Source: Bacteriovoracaceae bacterium
GTDB taxonomy: Bacteria; Bdellovibrionota; Bacteriovoracia; Bacteriovoracales; Bacteriovoracaceae
Length of the DNA stretch: 64,000 nt
Direction of reading: 5' to 3'
Assembly (NCBI GenBank): GCA_947450475.1
Contig: CANFVK010000003.1
Span: forward strand, 124,001-188,000
Part shown: piece after piece, positions 26,742 through 35,063 of the stretch
How positions within the stretch are numbered: position 1 is the first letter of the stretch
How the letters are laid out: each line of letters starts with the position of its first letter
Notes under the pieces: model-generated
What the model was told of the DNA's origin: nothing
Database searches by the model: none
The model's input: only the letters and a program-made list of their open reading frames with translations
Translations under genes and position numbers: made by a program

Positions 26742-26825
26742 TGGTGCGCTGGAAGGGACTTGAACCCCCATGCCTCGCGGCGCTACCACCTCAAGGTAGT
26801 GTGTCTGCCATTTCACCACCAGCGC
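26742..26825 (-). tRNA. tRNA-Leu (anticodon GAG), CCA encoded
   Basis: On the minus strand GCGCTGG pairs with CCAGCGC as acceptor stem, followed by discriminator A and an encoded CCA (26742-26744). The anticodon arm is CTACC-TTGAGGT-GGTAG, giving GAG; a long variable arm (CGCCGCGAGGCATG) marks it as class II, and the T loop is TTCAAGT. Length 84 bases. Confidence 0.95.
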
Positions 26826-26847
26826 GAAATTAAGAAGAGTCTCCCAG

Positions 26848-26876
26848 ATAATAAGTATCTCGTAATTTATTGGCAA
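26848..26876 (-). promoter_or_regulatory. Promoter of tRNA-Leu
   Basis: On the minus strand TTGCCA (26871-26876) and TATTAT (26848-26853) are exactly 17 bp apart, and transcription would start about 16 bp before the mature tRNA 5' end. Confidence 0.75.
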
Positions 26877-26890
26877 GAAAAATATGATTT

Positions 26891-27289
26891 TTACTTTTTT
26901 CTATTGGGCGTAAACATATCTATTTCATCGAGATAGAATTTAATACGCTCTTTGGCTTCTCTAATAGCGTCTATTCGCTCATTAATCATTTCTATCAGTT
27001 TATCATCGGGATGCTGCCTTTCACCAATCTGATGACGATTCATAAAAGCATCAAGACTATAAAAAACATCTAAACTGTCATTAGCATCAAATGAGTCTTC
27101 AAATCGTTCATCATTATAATCAGGTAAGTTCTCCTCATTAATGTGAGAGAACTCATAAATTAATTCTTCCAAAGGATCATTCAGATCAAAGTGGCCTTGG
27201 TAACTTGCATAGTCTATTTTAAAATTTTTAGACGAAGGAAAGTAAACCAAGTTTTCATCACTAAAACCATTGTGCGAATTTGATTTCAT
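26891..27289 (-). CDS. Acidic cytoplasmic protein, unknown function
   Basis: A 132-residue, strongly acidic soluble protein without signal or cysteine. Low-complexity acidic segments (NLPDYNDERFEDSFDANDSLD) lead into a C-terminal helix (DDKLIEMINERIDAIREAKERIKFYLDEI) that may be a coiled coil. AGGGA about 8 bp upstream of the ATG supports the start. No family recognised; it is upstream of and on the same strand as the tRNA-Leu gene. Confidence 0.6.
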   Translation of the reverse strand: MKSNSHNGFSDENLVYFPSSKNFKIDYASYQGHFDLNDPLEELIYEFSHINEENLPDYNDERFEDSFDANDSLDVFYSLDAFMNRHQIGERQHPDDKLIEMINERIDAIREAKERIKFYLDEIDMFTPNRKK

Positions 27290-27443
27290 AAAATCCCTTT
27301 AAATTTAAGTCATGCCTTTATCCAAATTGATCTTTGCATATTAAATGCCCACTTTTTTTACCTAATTTTAATTAATTAGCTCAAGAGCATGTAAAATTAA
27401 TGAACAGTTAAGCCAGGACTGATAAATTATTAGACGGTATTAG

Positions 27444-27471
27444 CTGACCTTTTGCCAAAATGCTTTATAAT
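27444..27471 (+). promoter_or_regulatory. Promoter candidate for the small zinc-binding protein gene
   Basis: TATAAT at 27466-27471 with CTGACC at 27444-27449, 16 bp apart. Transcription would begin near 27478, just before GGAG at 27481, ruling out an upstream in-frame start at 27452. Confidence 0.45.
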
Positions 27472-27490
27472 AAAAGCAGTGGAGATCTAT

Positions 27491-27724
27491 ATGGAAAATA
27501 ACCGAATCCCTTGCATGAGATGTATTCACTATCAAGTAACATTTGATCCTCAAGCTCCAAGAGGATGTAAACTTTATCAATTCAAATCTGCAACAATGCC
27601 CTCAGTCCTAGTGAGGCAATCAACCGGACATGATTGCAATTCTTTTGAAGAAAAAATTAAGAGAAATGAAGAACCGGATGATAAAGCGAAGGATTTCAAT
27701 GATCCAAAATATTGGGGGAATTAA
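27491..27724 (+). CDS. Small Cys4 (zinc-ribbon-like) protein
   Basis: A 77-residue protein starting MENNRIPCMRCIHY, with cysteines in C-x2-C, then RGCKLY and GHDCNSF, a likely single zinc site. The core TFDPQAPRGCKLYQFKS and PSVLVRQSTGHDC is the kind of short conserved block found as stand-alone small proteins in many proteobacteria; function is unknown. The start is fixed by GGAG 6 bp upstream and by the -10 box that excludes the earlier ATG. Its end overlaps the convergent mnmA by 29 bp. Confidence 0.7.
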   Translation: MENNRIPCMRCIHYQVTFDPQAPRGCKLYQFKSATMPSVLVRQSTGHDCNSFEEKIKRNEEPDDKAKDFNDPKYWGN

Positions 27725-28853
27725 GAACTTTTTTCATTTCAAAATATGAAGGACCAGAACTTTCAATCATTGCCCCACCAAAGCAGATCTCCCCATCGTA
27801 AAAAACAATAGATTGTCTCGGAGTTATCGCCCTTTGAGGTTGATCAAATTCAACATAGATTTTGTTATTTTCAACTTTAACAATGCAGCAATTTTGATCT
27901 TTTTGACGATACCTTATTTTTGCCTTGCATTTGAATGGTAATTCATAATTGAAGTGGCCATCTACAAACGAAAGATCGGTTGCAACCAAACTATCAGCAT
28001 ACAATGCAGGATGAAATTCACCTCTTTCGACGACAACAACATTTCGCAACATATCTTTGCTAACAACAAACCATGGCTCACCTTGACCGCCTAGTCCTAG
28101 ACCTTTGCGTTGCCCTAGAGTGTAATAAACTGCACCCGTATGTTTACCAACAACTTCACCAGCTAATGTTTCAAAATTTCCTTCATTGAAAGTAACGTAG
28201 TTTGATAAAAATTTTTTAAAATTGCGCTCACCAATAAAACAAATCCCAGTTGAATCTTTTTTGTCTTTTGTCGAAAGATCATATTTTGCGGCCAATCGAC
28301 GTACCTCTGTTTTTGGAAGATTTCCAACAGGAAAGAGAACATTTTTTAAAATATCTTCTTTTATAGTATATAAAAAATAAGATTGATCTTTAAGTGGATC
28401 TGCACCTTTGGCAAGAAAATGACGATTGAGGATTAATCGATTTTGACAATAATGACCAGTGGCTAAAAAGTCAGCGCCAAGTTCGATCGCTTTCTCATAA
28501 AATACTTTGAATTTAATTTCTCGATTACAAAGTACGTCAGGATTTGGAGTAAATCCAAGTTTATATTCTTCGATGAACTGATTAAAAACTTGATTCCTAT
28601 ATTCTTCTACAAAATCTACAGAATAATAAGAAATATCAAGTTTATTACAAACATCAATTACATCCTGATACTCTTTTGACGATTGACAGACACCATGTTC
28701 ATCAAGTTCTTCCCAATTTTTCATGAAAAGACCAATAACCTTGTAGCCTTGCTCCTTTAAAATAGCAGCACAAACAGAGGAATCAACTCCTCCGGACATT
28801 CCAACAATGACCAATGTCTCATGAATAGGCTTTGTCACTTCTAAAGATTCCAT
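27696..28853 (-). CDS. mnmA: tRNA-specific 2-thiouridylase MnmA
   Basis: Inserts sulfur at U34 of Lys, Glu and Gln tRNAs. All family residues are present in 385 residues: PP-loop MSGGVDSSV at 19-27, GLFMKNWEE, the first catalytic Cys109 in NPDVLCNREIKF, ATGHYC, KDQSYFLYT, and the second catalytic Cys205 in DSTGICFIGER, then GQRKGLGLGG. Its sulfur relay partner TusE or IscS is not in the window. It lies 23 bp downstream of the M28-like gene and close to a degenerate MnmA relative, so this one is the functional copy. Confidence 0.96.
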   Translation of the reverse strand: MESLEVTKPIHETLVIVGMSGGVDSSVCAAILKEQGYKVIGLFMKNWEELDEHGVCQSSKEYQDVIDVCNKLDISYYSVDFVEEYRNQVFNQFIEEYKLGFTPNPDVLCNREIKFKVFYEKAIELGADFLATGHYCQNRLILNRHFLAKGADPLKDQSYFLYTIKEDILKNVLFPVGNLPKTEVRRLAAKYDLSTKDKKDSTGICFIGERNFKKFLSNYVTFNEGNFETLAGEVVGKHTGAVYYTLGQRKGLGLGGQGEPWFVVSKDMLRNVVVVERGEFHPALYADSLVATDLSFVDGHFNYELPFKCKAKIRYRQKDQNCCIVKVENNKIYVEFDQPQRAITPRQSIVFYDGEICFGGAMIESSGPSYFEMKKVLNSPNILDH

Positions 28854-28876
28854 AGAGAGCTTATAGCAGAAAAAAA

Positions 28877-30046
28877 CTACTTTGCCACGTCATAGTTCCA
28901 AGCTAATATAGAGCCTGTAATATATCGAAAAGCTTGAATGTAAGTGTTCATATTTAAAGTCTCAACGAAGTCATTGGAAGTATGAAAGCGAGGATTAAAA
29001 TCGCTTTCCCAGTTCTGACTAAAACAAATAGCAGGTAAGCCAGCCTCCCAAAAACTTATATGAGAACTCGAATTCATACTATTGGCTTCAGGTTTGAATT
29101 CAATCGTTCCATAAAGTCTATTTCCACTTTCAGTAATTAATTTTAATAATTTTAAATCATCTGAACTATTTTTTTCAGTTGGATTTCTAAGGTAAACTTT
29201 CATATTGCTAAATTTTTTTTCCTTGTCATCCCTTTTGGAATCGTTGCCGAGCATAACAAGATTTACGTATCCAACAACTTTATCATTACTCATACTTGAG
29301 AGCATTTTATCAACATAGGCATGAGATCCAAGAAATCCCAACTCTTCAAAATCAAAAAAAACAATTCTCACAGTTCTGGGTAAGTCGAGCTTGTCTAAAA
29401 GTTCAACCATCGAAATTAAAGCAGCTACTCCGGTTCCATTGTTGTCTGCACCAGGCATGGAATTTTTTGAATCAACAATTAAACTTTTCGGGTCATTTAA
29501 TAATGTGTCATAGTTAGCACCTAGAATTATCACTTCATCAGGTTTCTTAGAACCTTTTTTTTCCCAAATAAAATTAACTCCTTTTATATCTTTGACACTA
29601 TCAAGCGTCTTTAACATCGAGAGAGTGAAGGCTTTCCAATGGTCGTAATTAGGATCTGTTCGTGGAATTTTAGCTACTATTTCTTTTTGAAAGTCATCAG
29701 AATAAAACTTTCCAGCTCTTTCAATATCTGGAACAAATTCTTGTTTTGTAAAAACTGAACCAGGTGAATTAAATTTTTTCAATGTGTTTTCTAAAAAATC
29801 AATTGTCATTTTGTGACCGACTGAACCAACAAAGCGTGAAGGTCGTCCACTTGCTACAAAATCTCTTAGATTTTTTTCAAGATAATCTCTCGAAATTTTT
29901 TCAGTTACATTTTTTATACTAAAACTGGTTTTTATATTTTTTTCATAATTTTTAATTTCAAATGCACCTAGATTAGATAAATTAAAAACATAAAAAAGAC
30001 TAAAAATTAACTTTTTCAACAACTTTGGGTTTAATATTTTCTTCAT
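28877..30046 (-). CDS. M28-family peptidase-like exported protein with altered zinc site
   Basis: A 389-residue protein with a signal-like N-terminus (KKLIFSLFYVFNLSNLGAF) and the M28 aminopeptidase fold: VIILGANYDT, MPGADNNGTGVAALISMVELL, RIVFFDFEELGFLGSHAY, VGYVNLVMLGN, and RFHTSNDFVETLN. Against the usual five zinc ligands, the first His is Asn178, the bridging Asp is Asn202, and the third-strand Asp is Val263; only Glu234/235 and His355 remain. It may be an inactive binding protein or a mono-metal hydrolase. Its start overlaps the end of the MnmA-like gene by 47 bp. Confidence 0.8.
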   Translation of the reverse strand: MKKILNPKLLKKLIFSLFYVFNLSNLGAFEIKNYEKNIKTSFSIKNVTEKISRDYLEKNLRDFVASGRPSRFVGSVGHKMTIDFLENTLKKFNSPGSVFTKQEFVPDIERAGKFYSDDFQKEIVAKIPRTDPNYDHWKAFTLSMLKTLDSVKDIKGVNFIWEKKGSKKPDEVIILGANYDTLLNDPKSLIVDSKNSMPGADNNGTGVAALISMVELLDKLDLPRTVRIVFFDFEELGFLGSHAYVDKMLSSMSNDKVVGYVNLVMLGNDSKRDDKEKKFSNMKVYLRNPTEKNSSDDLKLLKLITESGNRLYGTIEFKPEANSMNSSSHISFWEAGLPAICFSQNWESDFNPRFHTSNDFVETLNMNTYIQAFRYITGSILAWNYDVAK

Positions 30047-31214
30047 TATTTTCCTTTTGATAGATAGGCAAACTTACTAAATCACCATTTTCAAAAATCC
30101 CCCCAACTTCGGCAAAGGCACTTCCTAATACTTTACCTTTTTCATTTGGACGACTATAAAATACAAAATATTGACCCGCAACGATCATCCCAGGTCTTTC
30201 TCCTTCAAAATCAACCAAGCAAGAATGATTGTTTTTAAAAAATAAACGACATGGAATTTTCTCACCTTTGGGCGACATTTTAACATAGGCAGAAATTGGT
30301 TGAGTCATATCAAGATGAGCAGAGGGTTGGAAGCGACTCACAAAGGCATGCGAATATTTAAGACTATCAGGATAATCAATAAAAATATTTCCTTTAAATG
30401 GAACAATAGATATAACAACTTTAGCAGGATCTATCGGATCGATTGGCTTACATGGAATATTGTTTTGACCTACAAAATACTGATGAATGCCAGAATGTTC
30501 AGTTAAAGAAGATGTCAGCCGATAATCATAAATATTACCAGTCCTCCTTAAGTCAACGGAAGAACGTTCCTCAACAAATTGGATCATTCTGGGATCATGC
30601 ATGATGTGCTCAACGTGAGATTTAGGTCGAGATATATATTCAACTTTAATAAGTTCGCCAATTTTTTGAACTTCCTTTTTACGAATTTCTGAAAGTGGCA
30701 ACATAAGATGCTCAAGATGGTGTTGATTTAGTCTAGATAAAAAATAAGATTGATCATGTTCAAAATCATTTGCAACTGTTAATTCATAAGATCGCGTTTT
30801 ATGATTGATCAAAACCTTTGCATAGTGACCTGTTGCCACATAGTTAGCACCAAATTTTTTCGTTTTTTCTAAAAGAGTTTCAACTAAAATCTGATTAAGA
30901 AAAACCAAAGGTTCAAAAGTATGGCCACTTAAAACTCTACCAACCATGGGATCAACAACAAAATGTGTAAAAACCTCAGCAGCATTAACAGCATAAAATG
31001 GAATATCGAGATACGTACAAATCGCTTTAACCTTATTTAAATCGCTAACAATTACATCTGCAAATGGTCCAAGACCTTTACCAACATCAAAAAACTGGAG
31101 ACCTATGCCAATACAGCGATATCCTTGTTTTTTTAACAAATAGGCAGAAACAGTGGACTCAAGGCCTCCAGTCATAGCGATAAGAACCGTTTTTTCAGAA
31201 ATTTTGTCTTTCAT
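30000..31214 (-). CDS. MnmA/TrmU-like protein lacking both catalytic cysteines
   Basis: A 404-residue relative of MnmA counted from the ATG at 31214 (AAAGG upstream; a TTG-type start at 31286 only adds an unrelated stretch). It keeps the overall order: PP-loop position MTGGLEST (residues 14-21) instead of SGGVDSS, VATGHYAK, DQSYFLSRL, SEIRKKEVQKIGELI, EHSGIHQYFVGQNN and the C-terminal beta domain. The first catalytic Cys region reads FEPLVFLNQ (Cys to Leu106) and the second HIMHDPR, so neither thiol remains. Ser to Thr and Asp to Glu in the PP-loop are conservative. Function unknown; possibly tRNA binding or a different modification. Confidence 0.82.
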   Translation of the reverse strand: MKDKISEKTVLIAMTGGLESTVSAYLLKKQGYRCIGIGLQFFDVGKGLGPFADVIVSDLNKVKAICTYLDIPFYAVNAAEVFTHFVVDPMVGRVLSGHTFEPLVFLNQILVETLLEKTKKFGANYVATGHYAKVLINHKTRSYELTVANDFEHDQSYFLSRLNQHHLEHLMLPLSEIRKKEVQKIGELIKVEYISRPKSHVEHIMHDPRMIQFVEERSSVDLRRTGNIYDYRLTSSLTEHSGIHQYFVGQNNIPCKPIDPIDPAKVVISIVPFKGNIFIDYPDSLKYSHAFVSRFQPSAHLDMTQPISAYVKMSPKGEKIPCRLFFKNNHSCLVDFEGERPGMIVAGQYFVFYSRPNEKGKVLGSAFAEVGGIFENGDLVSLPIYQKENNEENIKPKVVEKVNF

Positions 31215-31343
31215 AATGCTATTATCGCCTTTAAAAAAAAAATTTATAGTACTTTTTAAGCCATTAATTAAACAAGTAACCGACAAGCCAATTCGGAAAA
31301 GGAAAAACTTAAGTTATAGGACCATAATGACGAAAAGAAAATA

Positions 31344-31991
31344 ATGAATGAAAAAGCAAATTTTGATGATAATTATGAAATATACTTATTTACTGAGACT
31401 CAGAACGAGACAACTTATTCCAAATTGAATGAATTTATTTCGTATTTAAAATATAATCGAGTAAATTTATTTTATAAATTTTCATATGTTGGAAGAGGAG
31501 ATGGACTAATTCCCGATTTAACAATAAATGAAAATATTCTCATGGATTTTTCACCTAATTCATTAACAGCAGACCGTGAAAACCAATTTCAAGAATATCT
31601 CAAAGAGCAACCAAACAGACATCTTGAAAATCTTTATAAAAAAATCATTACACCCCATCAACTTACCTATCAAACCAATTCGCAGATGAAAAAAATTGCG
31701 ACTCTAATAAAATCGTTAATTTTTGAAGGACAATTTATTTTCTTAGAAGAACCAGAAAAATTATTAGATGAAGAAAGCCTATTGCTTTTTACTGAAGCTT
31801 TAAAAGAACAAATTGAACGTCATAAAATAAATGTTTTTATTTTTTCAAATCGAACAGAATTATGGATGGAACATGTGCAACACCAAGTTTTGAGACAAAA
31901 AGATTATAGCTTTCAAACCAATCAAACAAATAAAAACAATATTCTACTCCATACAACAAAAAAACATCAAAATAAAAAACTTGCTGCATGA
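31344..31991 (+). CDS. ABC-ATPase-like protein without Walker A
   Basis: A 215-residue soluble protein. The C-terminal half has the ABC order of a signature-like segment (TNSQMKKIATLIKSLI, residues 111-126), a Walker-B-like strand (FIFLEEPEKLLDEES, 131-145) with the acidic pair, and a following strand IFSNRTELW where the H-loop would be. The N-terminal half has LTINENILMDF, as in the Q-loop-to-helical region, but no GxxGxGKS. It therefore looks like an ABC ATPase that has lost nucleotide binding. A five-codon ORF (MTKRK) ends on its start codon (TAATG). No permease gene is adjacent. Confidence 0.6.
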   Translation: MNEKANFDDNYEIYLFTETQNETTYSKLNEFISYLKYNRVNLFYKFSYVGRGDGLIPDLTINENILMDFSPNSLTADRENQFQEYLKEQPNRHLENLYKKIITPHQLTYQTNSQMKKIATLIKSLIFEGQFIFLEEPEKLLDEESLLLFTEALKEQIERHKINVFIFSNRTELWMEHVQHQVLRQKDYSFQTNQTNKNNILLHTTKKHQNKKLAA

Positions 31992-32044
31992 TCTTACAAT
32001 ATTGACAGACAGATTGATCAATTAAGATAATATTCATATTGAAT

Positions 32045-33184
32045 ATGAAGAAAAAAAGTAAAATAAATTTAAATTTCATTGATGTTTTCTCAGGAGCCGG
32101 AGGACTTTCACATGGCTTAGAAAAAGCTGGACATACATGCCTTCTAGGTATCGATATGGATAAAAATGCAATTAATACATTTAAAGAAAATCACAAAAGT
32201 GCCAATGTTTTTTGCGACTCTGTAAAGAAATTAACTATTCCAAAATTAAAAGAGCTTACAGCTAATAAAAAAATCCATGCAGTAGTTGGAGGACCTCCAT
32301 GTCAAGGATTTTCAACTGTGGGCTTAGGAAATCCTAATGATGAAAGAAATAATCTTTTTAAAGAATTTGTTAGGATTGTAAAAATAACAACTCCCTTATT
32401 TATTGTAATCGAAAATGTAACTGGCCTAATTGCAAAAAAAAATGCAAAAACACTTGAATCAATTTTAAAATTATTTCAAAAAATGGGATACAATCTCGAT
32501 ATTCAAATCATGTCAGCAGAGGATTATGGAGTCCCTGAAAAAAGAAGAAGAACAATAATAATTGGATCTAGGATCAATTCAATAATTACTTTCCCTCAAA
32601 AAACAAGTTCTACACCAGTCACAGTAGGAATGGCCTTACAAAATCTTAAAGACAAAAAGGGAAAAATACATAATCATGACATTGAGCAAGCACAAATTAA
32701 ATCAAAAATTGATCAAAAAAGAATAATGTGTATTCCAGAAGGCGAAGGTATTCGCTATGAAGAAGATGAAATAAGTTTTTTTCCTAAAAAACTAAAACTA
32801 GGAATTAACTGGAATAATTTAAAAGAAGGTAGATTCAGACAAACAAAATACCAAAGACTAGATCGAAAAAAACCTAGCCCAACTATAATGACACATCGAC
32901 ACAATTATTATCATCCCACCGAAAATAGGTATCTTACACAGAGAGAAGCTGCAGCAATTCAAAGTTTTCCAAACCATTTTATTTTTACAGGACCGATATC
33001 AGCACAATGGAAGCAAATCGGAAATGCCGTCCCACCCCTTTTAGGACATGCAATTGGGAAATCACTCTCAGCAATGTATTTGGAAAAAATAGGAAATAAA
33101 AAATTGCACAAAAAAAACAAACCAACATATAAAAATGTAATAGATATTCGCAAAAAAGCCTTTTTATATAATGTAAAAAAATAA
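32045..33184 (+). CDS. DNA (cytosine-5-)-methyltransferase
   Basis: C5-cytosine methylase of 379 residues from the ATG at 32045. Motif I is FSGAGGLSHGLEKAG, motif IV GGPPCQGFST with catalytic Cys86, motif VI ENV with Glu123, motif VIII PEKRRRTIIIG, then a short target-recognition region and motifs IX-X (REAAAIQSFP, QIGNAVPPLLGHAIG). The specificity cannot be read from sequence. No restriction gene is adjacent; the only nuclease-like candidate is at 39159-40184. The convergent ABC gene begins 4 bp after its stop. Confidence 0.95.
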   Translation: MKKKSKINLNFIDVFSGAGGLSHGLEKAGHTCLLGIDMDKNAINTFKENHKSANVFCDSVKKLTIPKLKELTANKKIHAVVGGPPCQGFSTVGLGNPNDERNNLFKEFVRIVKITTPLFIVIENVTGLIAKKNAKTLESILKLFQKMGYNLDIQIMSAEDYGVPEKRRRTIIIGSRINSIITFPQKTSSTPVTVGMALQNLKDKKGKIHNHDIEQAQIKSKIDQKRIMCIPEGEGIRYEEDEISFFPKKLKLGINWNNLKEGRFRQTKYQRLDRKKPSPTIMTHRHNYYHPTENRYLTQREAAAIQSFPNHFIFTGPISAQWKQIGNAVPPLLGHAIGKSLSAMYLEKIGNKKLHKKNKPTYKNVIDIRKKAFLYNVKK

Positions 33185-33188
33185 ATAC

Positions 33189-35063
33189 TCAATGAAGAGA
33201 TTGCGCATTGTGAAGTCGATAAAAATAATTTTTTAATAATAACAACTCTTGTAAAGTCCCTTGTTCAACCATTTCACCATTATTAAAAACAAAAACCTTG
33301 TCGCATTGTTTGAGAGTTTCTAACCTATGAGCAATAATTAAACAGGTTCTATTTTTCATAACTGTTAAAACAGCTTCATGAATTATATTTTCATAAAATG
33401 GATCTATATTGGCAGTAGCCTCATCGAGAACAAGTATCGAAGGATCTTTGAGCAAAACCCTCGTAAGACTAATTAATTGTCTCTGGCCAACACTTAAGTT
33501 TATTCCATTATCATAAATGACCATATCCAAATCAAAACCCTCTTTAGCAAGTGCCTTTACAAGACCAGTTGATTTTGAAGCATCAAATATTTGAAAATCT
33601 GACATGGATTCATTACAACTAAGATTTTCTCGCAAAGTTCCTTTAAAAAGAATTGCATCTTGAGAAACAAATCCAATATGATTTCTTAAAGAGTGGCGAT
33701 CAAAGTTTCGAATCGGTATATCGTCAATTTTTATTTCTCCTTCTTGAAACTCATACAGTCTCGCCAGCAGTGAAACAGTTGAACTTTTTCCACAACCTGT
33801 TTTGCCTACAAAACCAATTTTCTGACCAGCTTGAATATGGAAATTTAAATTTCTCAATATCCAATTCTCTGATTTATAATACATAGATAAATTTAAAAAT
33901 TTTATATCTCCATCAAGCCTGCTAAAAACGAGCTTACCATTATTAATTAAGGTAACTTCTTCATCAGGTTCATTAATAAAATTCATTACTCTTTCAGTAC
34001 TTGTGAAGGCTTGCTGAACGACGTGAACTTCCCTTGCTAAAAGCATTAGTGGATTAAAGAAACGTTCGTAATAACGTACAAAGGAAATAAAAAGACCGAC
34101 ACTAAATAATCCTTTAATAACTCCAAAACCCCCATACCAAACTAGGCCGATCAGTGGAAGAGTTGCAAAAAAAGAAACTAGCGGCATACTCCAAGCAAAA
34201 AGAAAATTACCATTTAATTGAGCTTGTAGATAGTCATCGACAGTTCTGTCAAACTTAGACATTGACCATTTCTCCAAACCAAAACTCCTAATTACATCTA
34301 GACCATTTAAATATTCAGACAACTTTGAATTAATTGCAGATGAATATTTTGAAACTCTTCGATTTGAATTACGCAAATAATCTTTAGTCTTAACCATTAA
34401 TAGTATTGAGGGAACAATAGAAAGAACCATGAAAAAGCCTAGTTTAAAATTGGTTAAAATCATTGCTAGAACTGCCAAAAAAGTCATCATCGAAGCTGAA
34501 ATTAAGTTACCCAAACTTGAAGTAAAAAACTCTTCAATACCTTCTACGTCATGAGTAATTCTGGTAACAATTCGACCTTGTGGCTGCCTGTCAAAATAGA
34601 TCAATGGGAGCTCTTGCAGTTTCGCGAACAATCTTTTCCTTACAGAAAAAATAACTTTTGAAGAAGAAATCGCGAGTAGGTTTCGACCTCTCCAAATAAA
34701 AAAGATGCTGCCTATTTCTAAGGAAATAATGATAACACTGTAAAAAAGTGAAATCCTTAGATTTTTAGCCATTAAACCTTTCTCTAAAAGATCCCCCAAA
34801 AGTTTAGATGAAAGAATAGCAGAAAGAGAACTTATAAAAATGAAACCTAAAGCAAAACATATTTGAAAATGAAATGGTTTCGCATATTTGAATAATATTT
34901 TTATAAAACCAAAATCCCCAAATTCAGATTTGCTGAATTTAGAATCATCCTGATCATCAATCATTAAATAGTCTTGACTTTTGTCGAAGCTAACCAGTGT
35001 ATTAGCCAGTTTAGAATCTATTGAGTTATTCTGCTTTGTAAATTTAAATTTAAATTTAGGCAA
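33189..35063 (-). CDS. ABC exporter half-transporter, catalytic-site subunit
   Basis: A 624-residue fused permease-ATPase of the MsbA/TM287-288 type. Six transmembrane helices lie between residues 60 and 350, preceded by an unusual 50-residue acidic N-terminal extension. The ATPase has Walker A GKTGCGKSS (420-428), Q-loop VSQDAILF, signature LSVGQRQL, Walker B VLDEATANID with the catalytic Glu, and H-loop AHRL. The signature has Val in place of Gly. Its start overlaps the end of the partner gene at 35056, pointing to a heterodimer. Confidence 0.9.
   Translation of the reverse strand: MPKFKFKFTKQNNSIDSKLANTLVSFDKSQDYLMIDDQDDSKFSKSEFGDFGFIKILFKYAKPFHFQICFALGFIFISSLSAILSSKLLGDLLEKGLMAKNLRISLFYSVIIISLEIGSIFFIWRGRNLLAISSSKVIFSVRKRLFAKLQELPLIYFDRQPQGRIVTRITHDVEGIEEFFTSSLGNLISASMMTFLAVLAMILTNFKLGFFMVLSIVPSILLMVKTKDYLRNSNRRVSKYSSAINSKLSEYLNGLDVIRSFGLEKWSMSKFDRTVDDYLQAQLNGNFLFAWSMPLVSFFATLPLIGLVWYGGFGVIKGLFSVGLFISFVRYYERFFNPLMLLAREVHVVQQAFTSTERVMNFINEPDEEVTLINNGKLVFSRLDGDIKFLNLSMYYKSENWILRNLNFHIQAGQKIGFVGKTGCGKSSTVSLLARLYEFQEGEIKIDDIPIRNFDRHSLRNHIGFVSQDAILFKGTLRENLSCNESMSDFQIFDASKSTGLVKALAKEGFDLDMVIYDNGINLSVGQRQLISLTRVLLKDPSILVLDEATANIDPFYENIIHEAVLTVMKNRTCLIIAHRLETLKQCDKVFVFNNGEMVEQGTLQELLLLKNYFYRLHNAQSLH

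Noticed and set aside
27452..27490. Longer start for the small zinc-binding protein
   Set aside because: A -10 box at 27466-27471 and GGAG at 27481 place the message and start downstream.
31837..32079. Hydrophobic 80-residue minus-strand frame
   Set aside because: It overlaps two plus-strand genes, is rich in Phe/Ile/Tyr as expected from reading AT-rich coding DNA backwards, and has no ribosome site.
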